This document shows, piece by piece, positions 39,753 to 47,970 of a stretch of 64,000 nt of DNA. Source of the stretch: Lachnospiraceae bacterium. Lineage in GTDB: Bacteria; Bacillota; Clostridia; Lachnospirales; Lachnospiraceae. The notes under the pieces were generated by a model. That model was not told the DNA's origin. It was given only the letters and a program-made list of their open reading frames with translations, and searched no databases. The position numbers and the translations under genes were made by a program. How positions within the stretch are numbered: position 1 is the stretch's first letter; the number at the start of each line of letters is the position of its first letter. Location of the stretch: NCBI GenBank assembly GCA_003447295.1, contig DLZQ01000032.1, forward strand, positions 1-64,000, written 5' to 3'.

Positions 39753-40737
39753 TAAGTTACTTCAGGTTGAACATTTGAAGCAATACTTCCCCGCAGGCGG
39801 CATGGGTAAAAACCGTAAGTTCGTGAAGGCCGTGGATGATGTCAGCTTTTTTGTAAATAAGGGTGAGACTCTCGGACTGGTAGGAGAGAGCGGCTGTGGT
39901 AAGACTACCACCGGACGTTCTATCTTACGGTTATATGAGCCCACCGGTGGTAAGATCACATTTGACGGCAATGTGATCCTGGATGTTGAAAATAAAGTAA
40001 AGGTAGATATGCTGCCTTACCGTCAGAAGATGCAGATGGTATTCCAGGATCCTTATGCAAGTCTGGATCCCAGAATGACCGTAGGAGATATCGTAGGGGA
40101 AGCCATCGATATTCATAAGCTGGCTGCCAATAAGAAGGAACGTCATGATATGATCATCTCCATGCTAGAGAGAGTAGGATTGAACTCTGAGCATGCGAAC
40201 AGATATCCTCATGAATTCTCCGGTGGACAGCGTCAGCGTGTCGGCATTGCGAGAGCACTGGCAGTGAACCCGCAGTTCATCGTCTGCGATGAGCCGATTT
40301 CCGCACTGGATGTATCGATCCAGGCACAGGTGGTGAATATGTTCGAGGAGCTGCAGGAGCAGATGGGACTGACCTATCTGTTCATCGCACATGACCTCTC
40401 TGTCGTAAAACATATCTCCGACCGTATCGGTGTTATGTACCTGGGCAAAATGGTAGAACTGGCAGACAGCTACGAGCTGGTAGCACGAAGCCTGCATCCT
40501 TATACCAAGAGCCTGATCTCTGCAATCCCCATTGCAGATCCCATCAAGGCAAGAGCAAGTAAGCGTATTGTTCTGCAGGGAGATGTACCCAGCCCCTTAA
40601 ATCCGCCTACCGGATGCCGTTTCCGCACCAGATGTCCTTATGCAGATGAGTGCTGTGCACAGAAGGAACCCGAATGGAGAGAAGTGGAAAAGGGTCACTA
40701 CGTGGCATGCCACCATGTGGAGAAGATCAATGCCTGA
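39745..40737 (+). CDS. oppF: Oligopeptide ABC transporter ATPase OppF
   Basis: Second ATP-binding subunit, 330 residues, forming a heterodimer with OppD. Walker A GESGCGKT, signature FSGGQRQR and Walker B FIVCDEPISALD are all intact. The C-terminus has the oligopeptide-type cysteine cluster CRFRTRCPYADECC. GGAGG lies eight bases ahead of the ATG, inside the oppD coding end. A folded 94-base gap separates it from oppA. Confidence 0.93.
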   Translation: MSDKLLQVEHLKQYFPAGGMGKNRKFVKAVDDVSFFVNKGETLGLVGESGCGKTTTGRSILRLYEPTGGKITFDGNVILDVENKVKVDMLPYRQKMQMVFQDPYASLDPRMTVGDIVGEAIDIHKLAANKKERHDMIISMLERVGLNSEHANRYPHEFSGGQRQRVGIARALAVNPQFIVCDEPISALDVSIQAQVVNMFEELQEQMGLTYLFIAHDLSVVKHISDRIGVMYLGKMVELADSYELVARSLHPYTKSLISAIPIADPIKARASKRIVLQGDVPSPLNPPTGCRFRTRCPYADECCAQKEPEWREVEKGHYVACHHVEKINA

Positions 40738-40746
40738 AATTAGGTA

Positions 40747-40803
40747 TTGACAGCTGAGCAATTTAGCTGTTTAATATAAAGCTATACAAAGCATAGTGCT
40801 TTT
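40747..40803 (+). promoter_or_regulatory. Folded spacer and possible internal promoter before oppA
   Basis: TTGACA at 40747 with TAATAT at 40772 (19-base spacing, long) may give a separate promoter. The same stretch forms a hairpin ACAGCT/AGCTGT and a second fold ending in TTTT. Such a spacer would let the binding protein accumulate above the membrane subunits. Confidence 0.4.
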
Positions 40804-40831
40804 GTATGAAAAGAAAGAGGAGGATAACTTT

Positions 40832-42514
40832 ATGAAAAAGAAGTTAGCTATGCTGCTCACCGCAGCAATGCTGGTAGGTTCTCTGGCAGCATGCGGCAAC
40901 AGCGACAATGGTTCTTCTGCAACCGGCAGTGCCAGTGCAACTGACAGCACCAAGACCGATGCAGCAGCAACTGAAGTTAGTACCGAAGGCAAACAGCTTA
41001 CCGTTCAGATCGGTCCCGATCCCGAGACCATCGATCCCGCACTGAACAGTGCAGTAGATGGCGGTAATATGCTGCTTCACTCTTTTGAGTGTCTTCTGAC
41101 CGTAGACCAGGATGGTAAGATCGCTCCCGGACAGGCTGAGACCTGGGAAGTATCTGAAGATGGTCTCACCTGGACCTTCCATCTTCGTGATGGATTAAAG
41201 TGGTCTGACGGCAGTGATCTGACCGCAGACGATTTTGTATACAGCTGGAAGCGTGTATGCGATCCCGTAGTAGCAGCTCCTTATGCTGAGACTGTTCTGG
41301 GTATGGTTAAGGGCTTTGACGAGGCACAGGCAGGTGATCTGGATGCTCTGGCAGTATCTGCTCCCGATGCTAAGACCTTCGTTGTAGAGCTTTCCAATCC
41401 CTGCCCTTACTTTGAGTCTCTGGCAGCATTCGCTACCCTGAGCCCTGTTCAGCAGGCAACCGTAGAGGCTAACGGCGATGCATGGGCTACCGCAGCTGAG
41501 ACCTATATCTCCAACGGACCTTTCTACATTACCGAGTGGGTACCCGGTTCTCACATCATTATGTCCAAGAACCCGTACTACTGGAACGCAGATGCTATCA
41601 AGCTTGGTAGCATCAAGTTCGTACTGATGGAGGATTCCAACGCAGCTTATACTGCATATCAGTCCGGCGATGTACTGTTCATCAAGAGTGTACCTACCCA
41701 GGAGATCCCCAGCTTACAGGGTAACCCCGAGTTCCATGTAGATCCTATCTTAGGAACTTACTATCTGTCTCTGAACCTGGAAGATCCTGCATTCGAGAAC
41801 GTTAACGTTCGTAAGGCTCTGAGCCTTGCCATTGATCGTGATTATGTAGCAAATACCCTGATGCAGGGAACCTACTCTCCCGCATACAACATCGTAGGTG
41901 AGGGCTGGGTAGATACCGACGGCAGCTCCTTCAATGCAAATGCTAACGGTGGTCAGAGCTATATCTCCGATGATTTCGATGCTAACCTTGAGGAAGCTAA
42001 GCAGCTCTTAGCTGATGCCGGCTACCCTAACGGTGAAGGACTTCCTACCATCACCTATACTACCAATGATGCAGGTTACCACAAGGTTGTTGCTGAGTAC
42101 TTACAGCAGGCTTGGGGCGAGCTTGGTATTAACGTAGAAGTAAATATCGTTGAGTGGTCCAGCTTCACTCCGATGCGTCGTAACGGTGAGTACATGGTAG
42201 CACGTAACGGATGGGTAGGAGACTACAGCGATCCTTCCAATATGTTAGATCTGTTCTGCACTGGTAACGGTAACAACGATGGTAAGTTCTCCAACGCTGA
42301 CTTCGATGCAGCTATGAAGAAGGCAGCTTCCACCATGGATACCGCTGAGCGTTCCGCAGCTCTTCATGAGGCTGAGGATGTTCTGATGGAGCAGGTAGGC
42401 TGCATCCCTGTTGCTTACTACAATGACTTCTGGCTGCAGAGCGAGAAGATCACCGGTATCTGGCATTCTGCTTATGGTTACTGGTACTTCATGTATGGTG
42501 ACATCGCAGAGTAA
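40832..42514 (+). CDS. oppA: Oligopeptide-binding lipoprotein OppA
   Basis: Extracellular family-5 binding protein of 560 residues that delivers peptides to OppBCDF. The signal peptide ends in lipobox SLAAC; a Ser/Ala/Thr-rich linker follows. Family features include GPDPETIDPALNSAVDGG, AETWEVSEDGLTWTFHLRDG and NVRKALSLAIDRDYV. Start ATG 40832 has GAGGAGG eight bases upstream. It closes the operon and is followed by a terminator. Confidence 0.94.
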   Translation: MKKKLAMLLTAAMLVGSLAACGNSDNGSSATGSASATDSTKTDAAATEVSTEGKQLTVQIGPDPETIDPALNSAVDGGNMLLHSFECLLTVDQDGKIAPGQAETWEVSEDGLTWTFHLRDGLKWSDGSDLTADDFVYSWKRVCDPVVAAPYAETVLGMVKGFDEAQAGDLDALAVSAPDAKTFVVELSNPCPYFESLAAFATLSPVQQATVEANGDAWATAAETYISNGPFYITEWVPGSHIIMSKNPYYWNADAIKLGSIKFVLMEDSNAAYTAYQSGDVLFIKSVPTQEIPSLQGNPEFHVDPILGTYYLSLNLEDPAFENVNVRKALSLAIDRDYVANTLMQGTYSPAYNIVGEGWVDTDGSSFNANANGGQSYISDDFDANLEEAKQLLADAGYPNGEGLPTITYTTNDAGYHKVVAEYLQQAWGELGINVEVNIVEWSSFTPMRRNGEYMVARNGWVGDYSDPSNMLDLFCTGNGNNDGKFSNADFDAAMKKAASTMDTAERSAALHEAEDVLMEQVGCIPVAYYNDFWLQSEKITGIWHSAYGYWYFMYGDIAE

Positions 42515-42547
42515 TCTGCGGATCTGATCATTCAGAATAAAAATAAA

Positions 42548-42590
42548 GGATCCCCGTGAGATCGTAAAGGTTTCCGGGGGTTCTTTTTTG
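42548..42590 (+). terminator. Intrinsic terminator after oppA
   Basis: GGATCCCCG pairs with CGGGGGTTC (G-U tolerated) around an 18-base loop, then TTTTTT. Confidence 0.75.
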
Positions 42591-42624
42591 TGCCGTCTTT
42601 TCGATACTGTCTTGTAAAATGTTG

Positions 42625-42653
42625 TTGCAATTGTGTACAATATATGGTAATAT
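42625..42653 (+). promoter_or_regulatory. Promoter for secG
   Basis: TTGCAA, 17 bases, TAATAT, 30 bases before secG. Confidence 0.55.
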
Positions 42654-42682
42654 AAAATCTGCTTGACATTAGGAGGTGTGAA

Positions 42683-42922
42683 ATGGAAGCATTAAGAGTA
42701 GTAATCAACATAATTTTTATATTGGTATGTGTAGCACTGACAGTGTTAGTATTGATGCAGGAAGGTAAATCCGCAGGACTGGGTTCCATCAGCGGCGCTG
42801 CTGAGACCTACTGGGGCAGAAATAAAGGACGTTCCATGGAAGGTATGCTGGTGAAGATCACGAAGATCCTTGCAGTATTCTTCATGTTACTTGCAGTCGT
42901 ACTGAATCTGAACGTATTTTAA
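42683..42922 (+). CDS. secG: Protein-export membrane protein SecG
   Basis: Small accessory subunit of the SecYEG translocon, 79 residues with two membrane spans. The loop EGKSAGLGSISGAAETYWG is the conserved SecG region. AGGAGG lies before the ATG. A terminator follows, but rnr and smpB come next in the same direction, matching the common secG-rnr-smpB-ssrA order of Firmicutes. Confidence 0.93.
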   Translation: MEALRVVINIIFILVCVALTVLVLMQEGKSAGLGSISGAAETYWGRNKGRSMEGMLVKITKILAVFFMLLAVVLNLNVF

Positions 42923-42937
42923 TCATTACGAAGGATG

Positions 42938-42974
42938 ACACTCTTGTGTGCATGGCATACAAGAGTGTTTTATT
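42938..42974 (+). terminator. Intrinsic terminator after secG
   Basis: ACACTCTTGT pairs perfectly with ACAAGAGTGT, followed by TTTATTTATT. Confidence 0.75.
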
Positions 42975-43100
42975 TATTCATAGGAAATTTCTTCCTATGA
43001 ATAAAAAACGCTCCGCAGGGATCGCACTGCGGTGGTTATGAAATATGTCGCAAAAGCGACCCGCCGCAGGCGGAGAATCTCGCAAGCGAGATTCTTTTTT
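42974..43100. repeat. Cluster of stacked hairpins between secG and rnr
   Basis: In series: a perfect 13-base stem 42974-42986 with 42992-43004, a GCTCCGCAGG-type hairpin, GTCGCAAAAGCGAC (43048-43061), CCGCCGCAGGCGG, and a terminator-like stem 43074-43083 with 43086-43095 followed by TTTTT. The last lies 18 bases before the rnr start, so rnr expression may depend on read-through. Confidence 0.6.
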
Positions 43101-43117
43101 ATATTAAGAGAGGTTAC

Positions 43118-45331
43118 ATGAGTAATAACGAAATCAGAGAGAAGAGAAAAAAGGTAATCTGTGATCTGGTGAAGGATGATTTTTACGTTCCGATGAAGGA
43201 AAAGGAACTGGCAATATTTCTTCAGGTCGCAAAAGAAGACCGGGAAGAGTTTCGTGAGATCTTGCGGGAACTTTTAGCGGAAGGAAAACTTACCCTGACC
43301 GTAAAAGGGAAATATATGAAGTCCAACGGTAAGGTTCTGACAGGAACTTTTATCAGCAATGCCAAAGGCTTTGGATTTGTGGAAGTGGAAGGAAGGGACG
43401 AGGATCTGTTCATTCCGGAGGACAAGCAGGGAGGAGCATTCCATAAGGATACCGTGGAAGTGGCACTTCTGCCTGCGAAGACCGGCAAACGCCAGGAAGC
43501 GCAGGTCATCCGTATCATTGCCAGGGGAATGACCCAGGTGGTGGGAACCTATGAGCAGTCCAAGAGTAATTTCGGCTTTGTTATTCCGGATAACACGAAG
43601 ATAGCACAGGATATTTTCGTGCCGAAGGAGTGGTCGAAGGGGGCCATGACCGGACATAAGGTCGTGGTGGAGATCACCGGATACGGCACGAATACGAAGA
43701 GCCCTGAGGGTAAAGTCGTGGAGATCCTGGGACATATCAACGATCCCGGTGTAGACATCATGTCTATCGTACGTGGCTTTGACCTGCCGGTGGAATTCGG
43801 CGAGAAGATCATGAACCAGGTGGAGAGGGTATCCCAGGAGGTATCCGGGGCAGACTGTGCCGGCCGCAGGGATCTGCGGGATGTGACCATGGTCACCATC
43901 GATGGAGAGGATGCCAAGGATCTGGATGACGCTGTCAGTGTATCCTTTGACGGGACATATTACCACTTAGGAGTACACATTGCAGACGTGACAAACTACG
44001 TGCAGGAGAATTCCGCTCTGGACAGAGAAGCATTAAAGCGCGGCACCAGCGTCTATCTGGTAGATCGTGTGATCCCCATGCTACCCCATGCACTGAGTAA
44101 CGGTATCTGTTCCCTGAACGAAGGCGTGGACCGGCTGGCATTAAGCTGCCTGATGAAGGTGGATGAAGAGGGCGAGATCGTGGACTATGAGATCTGCGAA
44201 TCTGTGATCCGGGTCAAGAAACGGATGTCTTATACCGTGGTGAAAAAGCTGCTGGAGGAGCCGGAGTGTGTAGAGAATAACACCGGTGTGCCGGATGGAA
44301 CCGCCGGGGAAAGCGCAGGAACCGTAACAGACTATTCCCAGTACAGGGAACTGCTCCCTATGTTCCAACAAATGGCTGAACTCGCGGACAAACTGCGGAA
44401 GAAGAGACAGAAGAGGGGATCCATTGATTTCGATTTCCCAGAGTGCAAGATCCTGTTGGATAAGGAAGGACATCCGCTGGATATAAAACCTTACGAGCGG
44501 AACGTGGCTACTATGCTGATCGAGGATTTCATGCTTGCAGCAAATGAGACAGTGGCGCAGCATTTTTACTGGCAGGAGCTGCCCTTCGTCTACCGCGTCC
44601 ATGATGTACCGGATCCGGAGCGGATCCAGAAGCTGTCCACGTTCATCAGCAATTACGGGTATTACATGAAGGCGCTGGGGCGCAGGAACAGCAAGGTCTC
44701 CACGGAGGAGATCCATCCCAAGGAGATCCAGAAGCTGTTACAGAAGATCGAGGGAACTCCCGAAGAGCCTATGATCGCCAGACTGACCCTGCGGAGCATG
44801 AAGCAGGCGAAATACAGCACGGAATGTACCGGACATTTTGGACTGGCATGTCAGTATTACTGTCATTTTACTTCGCCGATCCGCAGATATCCGGATCTGC
44901 AGATTCACCGCATTATCAAGGAGCAGCTGCGGGGACGCCTGAAGGCAGAGAGAGTGGAGCACTACCGGGATATTCTGCCGGAGGTGGCTAAGCATTCTTC
45001 CGAGATGGAGCGCCGTGCCGATGAGGCAGAGCGGGAGACGGATAAGCTGAAGAAGGTAGAATATATGGAACAGCACATTGGAGAGGAATACGAGGGTGTG
45101 ATCTCCGGTGTCACCGGCTGGGGACTGTATGTGGAACTGCCCAATACCGTGGAAGGGCTGATCCATATTTCCACGATCCCGGGCGACTATTATCACTACA
45201 ATGAGGCAGCGTGTGAGATGGTGGGAGAGGCTACCGGACGTTGCTTCAAACTGGGAATGCCGGTGCGGATCGAAGTGGAAGACTGCGACCGTTTTATGCG
45301 TACCATCAATTTCCGGCTGATGGATAAATAA
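43118..45331 (+). CDS. rnr: Ribonuclease R
   Basis: Processive 3'-5' exoribonuclease that degrades structured RNA and takes part with SmpB-tmRNA in clearing faulty mRNA. The 737-residue product has an N-terminal helical domain, two cold-shock domains (about 70-220), the catalytic RNB domain with DGEDAKDLDDAVSV and CTGHFGLACQYYCHFTSPIR, and a C-terminal S1 domain. Length is normal for a Firmicute. It sits directly upstream of smpB and ssrA, its functional partners. Confidence 0.95.
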   Translation: MSNNEIREKRKKVICDLVKDDFYVPMKEKELAIFLQVAKEDREEFREILRELLAEGKLTLTVKGKYMKSNGKVLTGTFISNAKGFGFVEVEGRDEDLFIPEDKQGGAFHKDTVEVALLPAKTGKRQEAQVIRIIARGMTQVVGTYEQSKSNFGFVIPDNTKIAQDIFVPKEWSKGAMTGHKVVVEITGYGTNTKSPEGKVVEILGHINDPGVDIMSIVRGFDLPVEFGEKIMNQVERVSQEVSGADCAGRRDLRDVTMVTIDGEDAKDLDDAVSVSFDGTYYHLGVHIADVTNYVQENSALDREALKRGTSVYLVDRVIPMLPHALSNGICSLNEGVDRLALSCLMKVDEEGEIVDYEICESVIRVKKRMSYTVVKKLLEEPECVENNTGVPDGTAGESAGTVTDYSQYRELLPMFQQMAELADKLRKKRQKRGSIDFDFPECKILLDKEGHPLDIKPYERNVATMLIEDFMLAANETVAQHFYWQELPFVYRVHDVPDPERIQKLSTFISNYGYYMKALGRRNSKVSTEEIHPKEIQKLLQKIEGTPEEPMIARLTLRSMKQAKYSTECTGHFGLACQYYCHFTSPIRRYPDLQIHRIIKEQLRGRLKAERVEHYRDILPEVAKHSSEMERRADEAERETDKLKKVEYMEQHIGEEYEGVISGVTGWGLYVELPNTVEGLIHISTIPGDYYHYNEAACEMVGEATGRCFKLGMPVRIEVEDCDRFMRTINFRLMDK

Positions 45332-45394
45332 ATCCGCGGTCACAATGAAGCTATACTTCATATGAACCCGGGGGCAAAGGAAAATGTCAGTTCA

Positions 45395-45422
45395 TTGACA
45401 AATGTAAAAAATATAGTAAACT
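45395..45422 (+). promoter_or_regulatory. Promoter for smpB
   Basis: TTGACA, 16 bases, TAAACT. The start point would fall in the left arm of the adjoining palindromic repeat. Confidence 0.45.
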
Positions 45423-45487
45423 GTAACTATTCAGAGTCGTAAAAAGCTCCGCAGGAGTGTTTTATGAACGGGTTTCTGAATAGTTAC
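45423..45487. repeat. Palindromic intergenic repeat, copy 4
   Basis: Perfect 13-base ends GTAACTATTCAGA (45423-45435) and TCTGAATAGTTAC (45475-45487) with an inner CTCC-GC-AGGAG hairpin. It is the shortest copy and lies just before the smpB ribosome site, so it is part of the smpB leader. Confidence 0.8.
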
Positions 45488-45506
45488 AAGGTTTTAAGAG
45501 GTAGCC

Positions 45507-45977
45507 ATGGCAAAAGGAAAAGAGTCCCAGAAGCTGATCGCGAACAATAAAAAAGCATATCATGATTTTTTCATCGATGAGACCTATGAGTGCGGCATTG
45601 CCCTGCATGGCACGGAGGTAAAGTCCATGCGTATGGGGAAATGCAGTATTAAGGAGGCTTTCGTCCGCATTGAAGACGGAGAAGTATTTGTCTACGGAAT
45701 GCATGTAAGTCCTTATGAGAAGGGAAATATTTTTAACAAAGACCCTCTTCGTGTGAAAAAGCTGTTGCTGCACAAGTACGAGATCAACAAGCTGTTGGGC
45801 AAGATTAAGGAAAAAGGGTATACATTAGTCCCTTTGCAGGTATACTTTAAAGACGGTAAGGTCAAGGTAGAGATCGGACTGGCACGTGGTAAAAAGCTCT
45901 ATGACAAGCGAGAAGCCATTGCCAAAAAGGATCAGCGCAGAGAGGCAGAGAAGGAATTCAAGGTCCGCAATCTGTGA
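45507..45977 (+). CDS. smpB: SsrA-binding protein SmpB
   Basis: Binds the tRNA-like end of tmRNA and brings it to stalled ribosomes. The 156-residue product has the family segments [20 protein letters not shown] and [18 protein letters not shown] near the basic C-terminal tail. AGAGG precedes the start. Its RNA partner gene ssrA begins 87 bases after the stop. Confidence 0.96.
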   Translation: MAKGKESQKLIANNKKAYHDFFIDETYECGIALHGTEVKSMRMGKCSIKEAFVRIEDGEVFVYGMHVSPYEKGNIFNKDPLRVKKLLLHKYEINKLLGKIKEKGYTLVPLQVYFKDGKVKVEIGLARGKKLYDKREAIAKKDQRREAEKEFKVRNL

Positions 45978-46016
45978 TCCGCAGGCTCTGATTCTGCAAT
46001 GCTTTACCGCAAGTGC

Positions 46017-46045
46017 TTGACAGTGTGTGTGCCATCAAGTATACT
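46017..46045 (+). promoter_or_regulatory. Promoter for ssrA
   Basis: TTGACA, 17 bases, TATACT, a near-consensus sigma-A promoter ending 20 bases before the mature RNA. Confidence 0.85.
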
Positions 46046-46064
46046 TGGTCTGACAATTGAATAA

Positions 46065-46402
46065 GGGGTAGTAAAGGTTTCGACAGGGGTTTTGCAGCTG
46101 GAGAAGCGAGTCGCATGGTAATGCGTTAAATGGCCAAATTAAAATTAAACGCTAACGATAATTTAGCATACGCTGCCTAATGGCAGCAGTCGGCCCTAGG
46201 GCACTCACACCTTAGGATCCCGGCTTCAAACATGTGAGAAACGACATATGCAAAGCTTTGCGCATATGGGCGTAACATGAAGCTACTGAAATGCTCAGGG
46301 TGTTTATTCCCGGGGCGCGGAGGGAATGTCAAAGAATAAACTACACTCGTAGAAGGACAGGGAATAGGCTTTTGGACACGGGTTCGACTCCCGTCTACTC
46401 CA
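46065..46402 (+). ncRNA. ssrA: Transfer-messenger RNA (tmRNA)
   Basis: Rescues stalled ribosomes and tags the unfinished protein. The 5' end GGGGUAG pairs with 3' CUACUCC as a tRNA-like acceptor stem, and GGTTCGACTCCCG near the end is the T-arm. The tag frame runs 46133-46180 and encodes AKLKLNANDNLAYAA followed by a stop. The last bases are CTACTCCA then TAG, so the terminal CCA is not encoded. Pairing segments consistent with the usual pseudoknots follow the tag. A terminator begins three bases after the gene. Confidence 0.95.
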
Positions 46403-46404
46403 TA

Positions 46405-46440
46405 GAAAAAGTGCCGTTTTTGGGGCACTTTTTCTTTTTC
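46405..46440 (+). terminator. Intrinsic terminator after ssrA
   Basis: GAAAAAGTGCC pairs with GGCACTTTTTC, then TTTTTC. Confidence 0.85.
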
Positions 46441-46468
46441 GTGTAGCCTCAACCAAACTCAGTATAAG

Positions 46469-46477
46469 TGGTATAAT
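46469..46477 (+). promoter_or_regulatory. Extended -10 promoter for the nuclease gene
   Basis: TGGTATAAT, a perfect extended -10, 37 bases before the ATG. Confidence 0.5.
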
Positions 46478-46513
46478 TTCCAAAGAGTTTTACAAGGGAG
46501 TAATTGACAAGCT

Positions 46514-47665
46514 ATGAAAATGAAACACAACAGACCTCAGAAACGTTTGATAATACAATTGTCATTATGGCTGGCACTGCTATTGACATTCACCGGCTGT
46601 GCGGAAAGCACCGTCACGCCGCAGGACAATACCTATGCGATAGAGCAGCCGGCGACGATCCCTTCCGAATTGCTGGAGGCATCGGAGACCGCAATATCGG
46701 AACCCGAATCCGGACAGCCGCAGGAATACTCTTCGGATACACAAGAAGCGCAGCAGGTCACATCTGCAACAGATGTTCCGACAGGAGAGGGCACGTCAGC
46801 ATTTTCCCTCCGGGAGATTCCGGCATACTCCGGCACGCCTTATACAGAAGTCAATGGCAACAAACCTTATTTCACAGAAGCGGATCTGACCACACAGTCC
46901 TTCGAGATATACAGCGAGCTGGATAGCCTGGGGCGCTGTGGCGTGGCATATGCCAACGTGGGACAGGATCTGATGCCGACAGAACCGAGAGGGGAGATCG
47001 GAGCCGTGAAACCTACCGGCTGGCATCTGGTGAAATACGATAACGTGGACGGAAAATACCTATACAATCGTTGCCACCTGATCGCCTACATGCTGGCGGC
47101 GGAAAACGCCAATCCACAGAACCTGATCACAGGAACCAGATATCTCAACGTGCAGGGGATGCTCCCTTTTGAGACGAAAGTCTGCGATTATGTCAAAAAT
47201 ACATGGAACCATGTTCTGTACCGCGTCACTCCTATTTTTGACGGGGATAACCTGTTGGCAGACGGCGTCCTCATGGAAGCCTATTCCGTGGAAGATGCCG
47301 GAGAGGGAATCTGCTTCTGTGTATTTGCCTACAATGTGCAGCCGGGGATCGGTATTGACTATGCCACCGGTGATAACTGGGCGGAGAGCAGCGGAACCTA
47401 CCAAAGCACAGCAGCGTCTGTCACGGTAGAGACACCGGCACCACAGCCTGAGACCGATACCACGGTGCAGGCCTCAACGGAATCGTCGGCACCACAGGAA
47501 TCCCAGGGAATTACTTATGTGCTGAATACCAACACTATGAAATTCCATTATCCCACATGCTCCAGTGTGGATGATATGAAAGAGAAAAACAAACAGATCT
47601 ACACCGGCAGCAGAGAAGAGATCATCAATATGGGATATGTTCCCTGCAAACGGTGCAATCCCTAA
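46514..47665 (+). CDS. Lipoprotein DNA/RNA non-specific endonuclease
   Basis: A 383-residue surface nuclease. Lipobox FTGC follows the signal peptide, then a Ser/Thr/Glu-rich linker. The nuclease core has YNRCHLIAYMLAAENANPQN, with H188 as catalytic base and downstream asparagines as metal ligands, as in the EndA/NucA-like group. The family's usual RGH or RSH is RCH here. A second linker leads to a C-terminal Ada-like zinc motif (HYPTCSSVDDM with CKRCNP). Probable jobs are nucleotide scavenging or DNA uptake. The ribosome site is loosely spaced from ATG 46514. Confidence 0.82.
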   Translation: MKMKHNRPQKRLIIQLSLWLALLLTFTGCAESTVTPQDNTYAIEQPATIPSELLEASETAISEPESGQPQEYSSDTQEAQQVTSATDVPTGEGTSAFSLREIPAYSGTPYTEVNGNKPYFTEADLTTQSFEIYSELDSLGRCGVAYANVGQDLMPTEPRGEIGAVKPTGWHLVKYDNVDGKYLYNRCHLIAYMLAAENANPQNLITGTRYLNVQGMLPFETKVCDYVKNTWNHVLYRVTPIFDGDNLLADGVLMEAYSVEDAGEGICFCVFAYNVQPGIGIDYATGDNWAESSGTYQSTAASVTVETPAPQPETDTTVQASTESSAPQESQGITYVLNTNTMKFHYPTCSSVDDMKEKNKQIYTGSREEIINMGYVPCKRCNP

Positions 47666-47678
47666 ATCGAAAGCACAC

Positions 47679-47718
47679 AAAAAGAGATATGCGCAACAAA
47701 TTGCGCATATCTCTTTTT
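47679..47718. terminator. Terminator after the nuclease gene
   Basis: A perfect 18-base stem (47679-47696 with 47701-47718) around CAAA, with A and T runs on both ends. No gene is seen between it and the GH53 promoter. Confidence 0.85.
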
Positions 47719-47837
47719 GCATTAGAAGATGGAAGAGAAGATGAAACGGATGAAATATGGATGCATAATTGGATAAAATACACAAAAATAGTTAATAAAT
47801 ATTAGAATTATTGTCAATTTAAAATACAAAATGCACA

Positions 47838-47846
47838 TGTTATAAT
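47838..47846 (+). promoter_or_regulatory. Extended -10 promoter for the galactanase
   Basis: TGTTATAAT with a poor -35 (TTTAAA). Start point expected near 47853. Confidence 0.5.
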
Positions 47847-47860
47847 CCAAACATAGCCGA

Positions 47861-47872
47861 GCAAACGGTTGC
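47861..47872. promoter_or_regulatory. LacI-family-type operator
   Basis: GCAAACGGTTGC is a palindrome with a central CG, the form of LacI/GalR-family operators, about 8-20 bases after the expected start point, where a repressor would block transcription. Two TTGCGCA copies follow (47869-47888). No LacI-family gene is in the window. Confidence 0.45.
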
Positions 47873-47920
47873 GCAAACAAGTTGCGCACGACAGGGAGGA
47901 TGCTGAGTGGGATATAGCAG

Positions 47921-47949
47921 TTCCGACCGGTGCGGGACACCGGTCGGAA
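47921..47949 (+). other. Stable leader hairpin before the galactanase
   Basis: TTCCGACCGGTG pairs perfectly with CACCGGTCGGAA around a five-base loop. There is no T-run, so it is more likely an mRNA-stability element than a terminator. Confidence 0.6.
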
Positions 47950-47970
47950 AGAAGAAAGGGAAGGTGCATT

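Noticed and set aside
42974..43100. CRISPR-like array
   Set aside because: The hairpins differ in sequence and spacing; there are no identical repeats with unique spacers and no cas genes.
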